Below, in pieces: positions 8,112-15,583 of a stretch of 32,090 nucleotides of DNA. Source of the stretch: an uncultured Verrucomicrobiota bacterium (GTDB lineage: Bacteria; Verrucomicrobiota; Kiritimatiellia; RFP12; UBA1067). The translations under genes were made by a program, and so were the position numbers. The stretch's first letter is position 1; each line of letters opens with the position of its first letter. The stretch covers positions 1 to 32,090 of the forward strand of contig CAMOCC010000025.1 in assembly GCA_946610035.1 (NCBI GenBank). Direction: 5' to 3'. The notes under the pieces were generated by a model that saw only the letters and a program-made list of their open reading frames with translations, searched no databases and was not told the DNA's origin.

Positions 8112-9077
8112 ATGAGCGAAGCTAGGTATCTTTGGCCCGAGGACTACATGGCGGATCCGTCCGCGCACGTTTTCAACGGCAAAATCACCATATACCCGTC
8201 CCACGACCGCGAAAGCGGCATTCCGGAGAGGGACAACGGGGACCATTTCGACATGAAGGACTACCACGCCTTCACGATAGACGGCGACCCGATGACGGGG
8301 AAGGTCACGGACCACGGCGTCGTCCTGGACATCGCCGACGTCCCGTGGGCGGGACGCCAGCTGTGGGACAACGACGTCGCCGAGATCGGCGGACGCTACC
8401 ACCTCTACTTCTGCGCGAAGGACAGGAGCGACGTCTTCCGCATCGGCGTTGCGACGTCAGACAGCCCCACCGGACCCTTCAAGCCCGAGCCCGAGCCGAT
8501 ACCGGGGAGCTACTCCATCGATCCGTGCGCGTTCAAGGACGACGACGGGTCCGTCTACCTCGTCTTCGGCGGACTCTGGGGCGGGCAGCTCCAGCGCTAC
8601 CGCGACAACAAGGCCGTCCACTCCGCCGAGGAGGACACTCTCCCAGTTGACGGAAGGGCGGCGCTCGAGCCGCAGCCGGACGAGGCCGCGCTCTGTCCGA
8701 AGATCGCGCGCCTGACGGCGGACGGCTTCGCGTTCGCGGAGGCGCCGCGCGACCTCGTGATCGTGGACGGCGACGGCGTCCCGCTCCGTGCGGGCGACCA
8801 CTCGCGCCGGTTCTTCGAGGCGAGCTGGCTCCACAAGGAGGGCGACACGTACGTCTTCACATACTCGACGGGCGACACCCACCTCCTCTGCCGCGCAACG
8901 TCGAAGAGCCTGTACGGTCCGTACACCTTCCAGAGCGAGATACTCGGTCCGCAGGTCGGCTGGACGACCCACCACTCCATCGCCTTCTGGAACGGGAGGC
9001 GCTACCTCTTCCACCACGACAGCGCGCCGTCCGGCGGCCGCACCTGGCTGAGGTCCATGAAGGTGAAGGAACTGTGA
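8112..9077 (+). CDS. Glycoside hydrolase family 43 (beta-xylosidase/arabinofuranosidase), cytosolic
   Basis: This is a 321-residue five-bladed propeller glycosidase. The N-terminus YLWPEDYMADPSAHVFNGK is typical of GH43 enzymes acting on xylan-derived oligosaccharides. The predicted catalytic set is base D15 (ADPSAH), the pKa-tuning D137 (SIDPCAF) and acid E236 (FFEASW). There is no signal peptide, so it probably hydrolyses imported xylo- or arabinoxylo-oligosaccharides in the cytoplasm. The ATG at 8112 is chosen for its Shine-Dalgarno sequence and family N-terminus; an upstream TTG at 8043 is part of the promoter. The GH10-GH43 gene follows after 52 bp with its own promoter. Confidence 0.9.
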   Translation: MSEARYLWPEDYMADPSAHVFNGKITIYPSHDRESGIPERDNGDHFDMKDYHAFTIDGDPMTGKVTDHGVVLDIADVPWAGRQLWDNDVAEIGGRYHLYFCAKDRSDVFRIGVATSDSPTGPFKPEPEPIPGSYSIDPCAFKDDDGSVYLVFGGLWGGQLQRYRDNKAVHSAEEDTLPVDGRAALEPQPDEAALCPKIARLTADGFAFAEAPRDLVIVDGDGVPLRAGDHSRRFFEASWLHKEGDTYVFTYSTGDTHLLCRATSKSLYGPYTFQSEILGPQVGWTTHHSIAFWNGRRYLFHHDSAPSGGRTWLRSMKVKEL

Positions 9078-9082
9078 AACAT

Positions 9083-9123
9083 CCTTTCGGGTAATTCATA
9101 ACCCCTATCGCTTTTGCTACAAT
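9083..9123 (+). promoter_or_regulatory. Promoter of the GH10-GH43 gene with possible operator
   Basis: TTCATA (9095-9100) and TACAAT (9118-9123) are 17 bp apart, and the ATG at 9130 follows after 6 bases, so a leaderless mRNA is predicted. The -35 box lies inside the inverted repeat GGGT-AATTCATA-ACCC (9090-9105). The block CCTTTCGGGTAATT (9083-9096) recurs with one change at 12789-12802 near the esterase gene. Confidence 0.55.
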
Positions 9124-9129
9124 AAACCC

Positions 9130-11916
9130 ATGAAAAACAAACACACCCTAGTAGCGCTGTGCCTCGCGGCGGCGGCCGCCGCCTTCGCGGGGGAGGTCGT
9201 CCCCCTCAAGGACGCGTATCCGTTCAAGATCGGCACCTGCCTCAACGCGCGGCAGACCGGGGGACGGTCCGCCGACCTCGTGAAGGCCGTCGCAGGCACG
9301 TTCAACACGGCGACGCCCGAGAACGAGCTCAAGCCGGGCATCGTCCAGCCGCGCGAAGGCGAATGGAACTTCGGCCCGGGCGACCGCTTCGTCGAGTTCT
9401 GCGAGGCGCACTCCATCGTGCCGATCGGACACTGCCTCGTGTGGCATTCGCAGGCGGCCGACTGGATGTTCACGGGCCCGGACGGAAAGCCGGCGAGCCG
9501 GGAGCTCCTCCTCGAGCGCATGCGCACCCACATCAAGACGGTGGTCGGGCGCTACAAGGGCCGCATCAAGGGATGGGACGTCGTCAACGAGGCGATTGAA
9601 GGCGACGGATCGCTCAGGAAGTCGAGGTGGCTGGAGATAATCGGACCCTCCTTCATCCCCGAGGCGTTCCGCGCCGCGCACGAGGCGGACCCTGACGCGG
9701 AGCTCTACTACAACGACTACGGCATGGAGTCCGAAAAGAAGCGCGAGACAGTCGTCCGCCTGGTGCGGAGCCTCAGGCGCCGCGACATCCGCATCGACGC
9801 CGTGGGCATGCAGACGCACCACAGGATCGACGGACCCGACCTCGGCGAGTACGAGAAGTCCCTCGTCGCCTTCGCCGCCGAGGGCGTGAAGGTCATGGCG
9901 ACGGAGGTGGACGTCTCGGTGCTGCCGGCGGCGTGGGGCCTCACTGCCGAGGTGACGACGCGCCACGACTACGCGGAGAAGTTCGACCCCTACCGCGCGG
10001 GGCTCCCGGAGGAGAAGGAGCGCGAGCTCGCCAAGAGGTACTGCGACCTCTTCGCCGTCTTCATGCGCCACAGGGACGTCGTCTCGCGCGTCACCTTCTG
10101 GGGCGTCTGCGACGCCGACAGCTGGCTCAACGGCTTCCCCGTGAGGGGCCGCACGGACTATCCGCTACTCTACGACAGGAACCTCAACCCGAAGGCCTGC
10201 CTCCGGGCGCTCTTCGCGGCTGCGGCGTCCGCGCCCAGGCGCGCCGTCTTCGACGACTTCGTCTACGAGGGACGCGACAGCCTGCCCGCGCTCGACGCGG
10301 AAAGGGAGTTCAGGAACCCGATCTTCTCCGGCATGGCGCCCGATCCCTCGATAACGAGGAAGGGCGACGACTACTTCCTCGCCCAGAGCTCCTTCTCGTA
10401 CTACCCCGGCATCCCGGTGTGGCACTCGAAGAACCTTGTGGACTGGGACTTCGCCGGCTACGTGGGCGACTCGCCCGAGAACCTCAACCTCAGGAAGGGC
10501 GTCGGCCTCTCCGCCGGCGTCTTCGCGCCGGACATCAAGTACAACAAGTACAACGACACGTTCTACCTCATCGTCACCGTGATCGGCGACCGCGGCAACG
10601 TCGTCTACAAGACCAAGGATCCGTACAAGGGGTGGGGCAGGCCGATTCCGGTGAGGGTGCCGGGCATCGACCCCGGCTTCTACTTCGAGGACGACAAGAC
10701 GGCGTGGATCGTGAACAACCAGGAGCCTTCGACGCCTGAGGAGTACCCGGGCCACCGCGCGGTGTGGCTGAGGAAGTACGACCTCGTCAACGACAGGCTC
10801 GTCGACGGATACGCCAGGGAGCTCATACAGAAGGGCATCCGCCCCGAGGAGAAGCCGATATGGTGCGAGGGTCCGCACATCTACAAGATCGGCGGACGCT
10901 ACTACCTCATGACCGCCGAGGGCGGGACGAGCGTCGGGCACAGCGAGGTCATCTGGACGGCCGATTCGGTGGAGGGCCCGTACACCCCGTGCAGGGGGCA
11001 GAACCCGATCCTCACGCAGAAGGACCTTCCGTGGGTCAGGGAGCGCCCCGTGACGGCGGCGGGGCATGCGGACCTCTTCTACACCGGGGCGAAGGACGTC
11101 TCGACCGCCGAGGGCTTCGACCCGGAGAACTGGTATGCGGTGTTCCTCGCGATGGTTCCGTACCAGGACGCGAAGGGCGGACTCTACACGATAACCGGGA
11201 GAAGCACGTTCCTCCTGCCCGTCAAGTGGGAGGGCGAGGGCGCGGAGAGGCGTCCCGTGATACTCAAGTCGGGCGAGAGGGTCCCGGAGGTGCTTCCCAA
11301 GGGCGCCCTGCAGCGGCGCGGGAGCCCTGGCGGCGCGCCGCGTTCGGGCAACATCGTCTACCGCGATTCGCTCAAGGACGGCAGGGTCGACCCCTCGTGG
11401 TTCCAGATGCGAACCCCCACCGAGAAGTGGTACGAGGCGGTTGAGGGACGCGGATTCGTCCTCGAGGCTTCGAGGGACAGCGCATACGACCAGTCCAACC
11501 GCGGCGTGCTCGCGCGCTGGGTGGGCAACAAGGACTTCACGACGTCCGTCGACGTGGACTTCGATCCCGGGACGTCCGCCGACCTCGCCGGACTCGTCCT
11601 CCAGCAGAACGAGAAGTGGAACTACGTCTACGGCGTCACGTGCGGGGTGGACGGCAGGCGCGCGGTCGCGCTCGTGAAGTGCGAGAACGGCGAAGTCTCC
11701 GAGGTCGCGGCGTCCGCGCTGCCGGAGAAGGGCGCCGTCCGCCTGCGCGTCGAATCCCGCATCCCGAACCTCGCCTTCGAGTTTTCGACGGACGGCGGCA
11801 GGACGTGGAGCAGGACCGGCGGCGACCAGGACGCGACGATCCTCTCCACCGAGAAGGCGGGCGGATTCGTCGCCTCGACGATCGGCCTCTACGTCACCTC
11901 CAACGCGCGGAAGTAG
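9130..11916 (+). CDS. Bifunctional secreted xylanase (GH10) - GH43 glycosidase
   Basis: This 928-residue enzyme has a signal peptide (1-20, cleavage near AFA-GE). A GH10 endo-1,4-beta-xylanase domain spans about 25-365: acid/base E154 in WDVVNEAI and nucleophile E259 in TEVDVSV. The GH10 motifs GHCLVWHSQ and TFWGVCDADSWL are also present. A GH43 propeller follows at about 392-715, with base D405 (APDPS), D515 (GIDPGFYF) and acid E581 (CEGPHIY). The last 180 residues (about 745-925) look like the beta-sandwich often attached to GH43 domains. The enzyme should cut the xylan backbone and release xylose or arabinose from the products. It is convergent with the esterase gene, with two bases between stop codons. 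Confidence 0.93.
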   Translation: MKNKHTLVALCLAAAAAAFAGEVVPLKDAYPFKIGTCLNARQTGGRSADLVKAVAGTFNTATPENELKPGIVQPREGEWNFGPGDRFVEFCEAHSIVPIGHCLVWHSQAADWMFTGPDGKPASRELLLERMRTHIKTVVGRYKGRIKGWDVVNEAIEGDGSLRKSRWLEIIGPSFIPEAFRAAHEADPDAELYYNDYGMESEKKRETVVRLVRSLRRRDIRIDAVGMQTHHRIDGPDLGEYEKSLVAFAAEGVKVMATEVDVSVLPAAWGLTAEVTTRHDYAEKFDPYRAGLPEEKERELAKRYCDLFAVFMRHRDVVSRVTFWGVCDADSWLNGFPVRGRTDYPLLYDRNLNPKACLRALFAAAASAPRRAVFDDFVYEGRDSLPALDAEREFRNPIFSGMAPDPSITRKGDDYFLAQSSFSYYPGIPVWHSKNLVDWDFAGYVGDSPENLNLRKGVGLSAGVFAPDIKYNKYNDTFYLIVTVIGDRGNVVYKTKDPYKGWGRPIPVRVPGIDPGFYFEDDKTAWIVNNQEPSTPEEYPGHRAVWLRKYDLVNDRLVDGYARELIQKGIRPEEKPIWCEGPHIYKIGGRYYLMTAEGGTSVGHSEVIWTADSVEGPYTPCRGQNPILTQKDLPWVRERPVTAAGHADLFYTGAKDVSTAEGFDPENWYAVFLAMVPYQDAKGGLYTITGRSTFLLPVKWEGEGAERRPVILKSGERVPEVLPKGALQRRGSPGGAPRSGNIVYRDSLKDGRVDPSWFQMRTPTEKWYEAVEGRGFVLEASRDSAYDQSNRGVLARWVGNKDFTTSVDVDFDPGTSADLAGLVLQQNEKWNYVYGVTCGVDGRRAVALVKCENGEVSEVAASALPEKGAVRLRVESRIPNLAFEFSTDGGRTWSRTGGDQDATILSTEKAGGFVASTIGLYVTSNARK

Positions 11917-11918
11917 CG

Positions 11919-12749
11919 CTACTTCCCGAGGGAATAGCGCTTGAAGAAGTTCCAGAGCTCGTGCGTCGTGCTGACGCTGTGGGCGGGGTCCTCTGAATGC
12001 CAATGCCCCTTGTCGTCGAGGGCCAGCAGGGCGATTGCGGCCTTCCCGTCCTTCTTGCGCCATAGCGTCAGCGTTGCGCGGGCGTCCTTTCGCGGATAGC
12101 GATCCTTGACCTTCTTTACGTCGAAGCCCTGGTGCTTCGCCCACTTCTCGACGTATTCCGCGATGGAGGGGTATCCGCCCGCGGGATGCTTCAGGTCGCC
12201 CTTCCACCAGAAGACGTTGTCGCCCGTGCCGTGGACGTGCATGAACGAGACGGGCTTCTTCGACTGCGGCGGACGGTTGTCGAAGCGGACGCCGCTGACT
12301 GGCCCGAAAGCGGCGATCTTGTCGCTCATGTGCTCCATGCACTGGTAGGTCATCATCGCGCCAAGCGAGAAGCCGGTGATGTAGATGCGCTTGCGGTCGA
12401 TCTTGTAACGCCTGTACATCTCCTCGATGACCGCATCGATGAACCGCAAGTCGCGCTCTCCGCCGACGTCCCAGAAGGTGTCGATTGCGTTGGGGTATAC
12501 GACGACGAACTTGTTCTCGTCCGCGCAGTCGTTCCAATGCGTCTGCCCGGCCTGGAAGTAGGCGTCCTGGCGGAATCCGTGCAGCGATATGACGAGCGGG
12601 GCGTCCTTCTTGGGGAGGCCCTTCGGGGCGTGGACGAGCATTGTCCTGTCCCTGCCGTCGACTCTGATTGTATCGAGGGCGGGACGTTCCTGGGCCGTGG
12701 CATGAACCGCGGCGAGGGCTATGGCGCAGGCTGTTAGTAGTGTTTTCAT
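11919..12749 (-). CDS. Secreted feruloyl/acetyl xylan esterase-like alpha/beta hydrolase (PHB depolymerase family)
   Basis: This 276-residue hydrolase has a signal peptide (1-19, AVHATA-QE). The family pattern includes PLVISLHGFRQDA, an oxyanion-region motif, and the nucleophile elbow GFSLG with S128. D177 (HGTGDNVFW) and H249 (KGHWHS) would complete the triad. LpqC/PHB-depolymerase-type esterases include feruloyl and acetyl xylan esterases. The position beside GH10 and GH43 genes supports removal of acyl groups from xylan, but the exact ester cannot be read from sequence. The gene has its own promoter and converges on the xylanase gene. Confidence 0.82.
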   Translation of the reverse strand: MKTLLTACAIALAAVHATAQERPALDTIRVDGRDRTMLVHAPKGLPKKDAPLVISLHGFRQDAYFQAGQTHWNDCADENKFVVVYPNAIDTFWDVGGERDLRFIDAVIEEMYRRYKIDRKRIYITGFSLGAMMTYQCMEHMSDKIAAFGPVSGVRFDNRPPQSKKPVSFMHVHGTGDNVFWWKGDLKHPAGGYPSIAEYVEKWAKHQGFDVKKVKDRYPRKDARATLTLWRKKDGKAAIALLALDDKGHWHSEDPAHSVSTTHELWNFFKRYSLGK

Positions 12750-12755
12750 GCCTAT

Positions 12756-12784
12756 ATGATACCATAATCCACGTTTCCGTGAAA
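12756..12784 (-). promoter_or_regulatory. Promoter of the esterase gene
   Basis: On the minus strand TTTCAC (12779-12784) and TATCAT (12756-12761) are separated by 17 bp. The -10 box ends 6 bases before the ATG at 12749, predicting a leaderless mRNA. The phased TTAGGGTC array begins just upstream. Confidence 0.55.
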
Positions 12785-12791
12785 TTCTCCT

Positions 12792-12855
12792 TTCGGGTCA
12801 TTTAGGGTCGGTTAGGGTCGAGGCTCCAAGACCCTAACTGACCCTACCACCCTAA
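12792..12855. repeat. Phased TTAGGGTC array with inverted copies (promoter-region copy)
   Basis: Forward motifs start at 12792 (TTCGGGTC), 12802 and 12812, exactly 10 bp apart. Inverted motifs start at 12830, 12840 and 12848 (the last as CACCCTAA). Bases 12803-12819 pair with 12830-12846 in a 17-bp stem with a single G-T, closing a 10-base loop. The element lies between divergent esterase and secretin promoters. A related but longer array sits inside mtaB at 20156-20284. Confidence 0.85.
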
Positions 12856-12887
12856 TTTTCCCATAGCCCTTCGGGGCCCTGTTTTGA

Positions 12888-12893
12888 TATAAT
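12888..12893 (+). promoter_or_regulatory. -10 box of the secretin operon
   Basis: TATAAT ends 7 bases before the ATG at 12901, so the transcript is predicted to be leaderless. No strong -35 hexamer is visible at 17-18 bp. The phased TTAGGGTC hairpin ends about 33 bp upstream. Confidence 0.6.
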
Positions 12894-12900
12894 ATGCTAC

Positions 12901-14556
12901 ATGCGTTTCCATACCTTAACATTGCCTATCATGGCGGTGGCGGCCTTCGTTGCGCCTTTTGCCGCCCATGCAGTCGCCGTCGAGGCGCCGAAGCCGGTGG
13001 AATCCGAGTCGGTGGATCTCATTGCGGAGGACCCGTCGGGAGAGGATGCCGTTCCGGCAGATCCCGTCGTCGAGGAGCCTGTCATCGACCACCAGAAGGT
13101 CGCCGAGGCTGCGGCCGCGGCGAAGGCGACGGAGGAGGCGCGGCTCGCCTTCACGGCGCAGGAGAAGGCCGAGGAGGAGCGCAAGGAGGAGGCGAAGCTC
13201 GCTACGCGCCGCATCTCGACGCGCGTCTTCCGCCTGGAGCACGCAAACGCAGAGGAGGTGGCGGAGCGCTTCAACGCGACGTGGAGCGGCGACTTCGGCG
13301 TAACCTGGAAGGTCTCCAAGATCGCGCAGGCGTTCCCCGAGGCGAACGCCGTCATGGTCACCGCGCCCGCGCTGATCCTTGACGCGTGCGCGGAGGCGAT
13401 CCGCCAGATCGACGTGGAGGTTCCGCAGGTCTACATCGAGGCGCGCTTCGTGGAGCTTTCGAACAACGCCTCGCACAAGCTCGGCATCGACTGGCAGATG
13501 CTGGACGGGATGAAGGGGTCCATTTCGCTCGACGCGGGGCTCAACGAGCGCAAGATGAAGGGCGTTTCGACGTACAACAGCGCGGACGGCACGTACACCA
13601 TGAGCGCCGAAGGGGGCGGACGCTCGACGGCGAACCTCTCGTATGTGAACGCGACGCTCGGGATGAGCGAGCTCTACGTGATACTCAGGGCGCTCGAGTC
13701 GTCCGAGGACGCGCGGACGTTCTCCAACCCGAAGATCATAGTCTCGTCGGGCAAGAAGGCGACGGTCGACATGACGACGAAGTACCCGAACGTCAAGATA
13801 TCCGCCAAGAGGACGACCAACTCCGGCGGCGACTCGCTCGACCTCGACATGCAGATGGCGGCGATACCGGGCGAGGACAAGCTGATGTTCGCGAAGGAGT
13901 CCTTCTTCAGCTGGGGAATCGCCCTTGACGTGACGCCGCGAATCAGCACGAACGGGCTCATCAACGTGCAGATCGTCCCGACGATCTCCTCGCGCTCCGG
14001 CTGGGTCGAGTCGGGGACCTCCGGCGACGATTCGGACGCCGGGACGATCTCCGCGCGCTATCCCGTCATCGACGTGCAGCGGCTTGTCACGGAGTTCAAC
14101 ATGGCGAGCGGCACGACGGCCGTCATCGGCGGGCTTTCGCTCACGGTGGAGACCCAGAAGGACAGCGGCATCCCTTGGCTCAGGGACTGGTGGTGGATCG
14201 GCCCCAGGCTCTTCGGCTCGAAGGTGCGCGTCAAGGAGCAGCGCGAGATCATCGTCTTCGTCACGGTCGGGCTCGTCGACCCGAACAGCATCAAGAAGGA
14301 TGCCGGGCTTCCCAAGAACGCCGTGCTCGGGCGGCAGTACACGGACGGCGTGAGGCGCGAGCCCGGCGACCGCATCCGCCAGCGCGCGGAGGGCGTCAAC
14401 TCTCTGGACTTGAGGCCCCTCGAGGAGCAGTACGCGGATCCTCGCAGGACGAACAGGGTCGTAAGGGCCGGCTTCGGCTTCGACAGGCTTCCCATCCCCT
14501 TCGTAAACGAAAACAACAACAATACAAACAAGGGAAACACCGAAAATGAAGACTAA
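12901..14556 (+). CDS. Secretin-family outer-membrane channel (type II/IV pilus secretin-like)
   Basis: This 551-residue protein has a signal peptide (about 1-24, AAHA-VA), then an acidic, Ala/Glu-rich helical stretch (25-100). A small N-domain-like fold (about 105-172) ends in the secretin-linked motif EAIRQIDVEVPQVYIEARFVEL. The secretin core (about 175-460) includes TFSNPKIIVSSGKKATV, GLINVQIVPTIS and GTTAVIGGLSLTVETQKDSGIPWL. The DWWWIGPRLFGS variant precedes the final strand EQREIIVFVTVGLV. The C-terminus (460-551) is polar and ends in an Asn-rich run. It has fewer N-domains than GspD or PilQ, and no other secretion or pilus gene lies in the window. It overlaps the next gene by 11 bases. 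Confidence 0.83.
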   Translation: MRFHTLTLPIMAVAAFVAPFAAHAVAVEAPKPVESESVDLIAEDPSGEDAVPADPVVEEPVIDHQKVAEAAAAAKATEEARLAFTAQEKAEEERKEEAKLATRRISTRVFRLEHANAEEVAERFNATWSGDFGVTWKVSKIAQAFPEANAVMVTAPALILDACAEAIRQIDVEVPQVYIEARFVELSNNASHKLGIDWQMLDGMKGSISLDAGLNERKMKGVSTYNSADGTYTMSAEGGGRSTANLSYVNATLGMSELYVILRALESSEDARTFSNPKIIVSSGKKATVDMTTKYPNVKISAKRTTNSGGDSLDLDMQMAAIPGEDKLMFAKESFFSWGIALDVTPRISTNGLINVQIVPTISSRSGWVESGTSGDDSDAGTISARYPVIDVQRLVTEFNMASGTTAVIGGLSLTVETQKDSGIPWLRDWWWIGPRLFGSKVRVKEQREIIVFVTVGLVDPNSIKKDAGLPKNAVLGRQYTDGVRREPGDRIRQRAEGVNSLDLRPLEEQYADPRRTNRVVRAGFGFDRLPIPFVNENNNNTNKGNTENED

Positions 14557-15571
14557 ACTGCTGGTGGCGGCGCTCGCCGCCGCCGTCGCGGCCTCCTCCG
14601 CAATGGCGGACAAGGTCACGCTGAAGTCCGGATCGTTCCTGACAGGCAAGGCCGGTACGATTGAGGGCGACGCCCTCAACTTCGCATCGGACGACCTCGG
14701 GGACCTCAAGATCAAGGTTGCGAACATCGCCTCGCTGGAGGCCGAAGGAACGCACGTGATCGAGTACACTGACAAGAAGCGCGAGGACAAGGCCCTCACC
14801 GTCAAGGACGGCGCGTACATCGTCGACGGCGCGAAGCTCGACATGTCCAAGGTCAAGGCCATCGACCCCGGCGTGGAGACGTGGCACGGGTCCGTCAACC
14901 TCGCCTACCAGTCCGCCCGCGGCAACACGTACAACAACTCCGCGACGCTCCTTGCGGACATCTCCCGCCGCTGGGAGGAGGACCGCGTGAAGGCGAACTT
15001 CGGCTACTACTACTCGGAGACCGGCGCCTCCAAGCAGTCGAAGGAGAAGTCGACGGACCGCTGGGACCTCGAGGGCCAGCACGACCACTTCTGGACCACG
15101 ACGCTCTACTCCTACGAGAACGCGCGGTATGAGAAGGACCGCATCGCCGGACTCGACTACCGCCTGAGGCTCGGCCTCGGCGGCGGCTACCAGTGGCTCG
15201 ACAAGTTCAACTCCGAGTCGACCGGCATCTGGAGCTTCAACCAGGAGGCCGGCGTCGCGTGGGTCCGCAACGAGTTCAGGGACAAGGATCCCGACGCGGA
15301 GGACAGCTTCGCGGCGCTCCGCTACGCCCACCACCTCAACTACCTCCCGAAGTGGACCTCCGGCGTCGAGATCTTCCACAATCTCGAGTACATGCCCCAG
15401 GTCGACGACTGGGAGAACTACCTCATGAAGGCGGACGTCGGCGTGACAACGAAGATCATCCTCGACTTCGACCTCCTCGCGAAGATCGAATGGGACTACA
15501 ACTCCCGTCCGAGCGAGGGCCGCAAGTCGAGCGACACGCGCTACATCGTCGGCCTCGGCTACAAGTGGTAA
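14546..15571 (+). CDS. DUF481 outer-membrane beta-barrel protein (YdiY-like)
   Basis: This 341-residue protein has a signal peptide (1-21, SSAMA-DK). The N-terminal 100 residues (VTLKSGSFLTGKAGTIEG and following) resemble the small beta domain often preceding DUF481. From about residue 110 it is built of alternating strands (WHGSVNLAYQSARGNTYNNS, ANFGYYYSETG, and so on) and ends YIVGLGYKW with a terminal aromatic residue, as expected of an outer-membrane barrel. Its start lies within the 3' end of the secretin gene, so the two are probably co-translated. Confidence 0.82.
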   Translation: MKTKLLVAALAAAVAASSAMADKVTLKSGSFLTGKAGTIEGDALNFASDDLGDLKIKVANIASLEAEGTHVIEYTDKKREDKALTVKDGAYIVDGAKLDMSKVKAIDPGVETWHGSVNLAYQSARGNTYNNSATLLADISRRWEEDRVKANFGYYYSETGASKQSKEKSTDRWDLEGQHDHFWTTTLYSYENARYEKDRIAGLDYRLRLGLGGGYQWLDKFNSESTGIWSFNQEAGVAWVRNEFRDKDPDAEDSFAALRYAHHLNYLPKWTSGVEIFHNLEYMPQVDDWENYLMKADVGVTTKIILDFDLLAKIEWDYNSRPSEGRKSSDTRYIVGLGYKW

Positions 15572-15583
15572 GGGGCTGACGGG

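Noticed and set aside
10165-12801. 878-codon antisense open frame across the xylanase and esterase
   Set aside because: It is a shadow of GC-rich codons; its product is low-complexity Arg/Val/Glu-rich with no motif, and it crosses two well-supported genes.
12916-14898. 660-codon antisense open frame over the secretin
   Set aside because: Composition is typical of a reverse-strand shadow, and the plus strand encodes a clear secretin.
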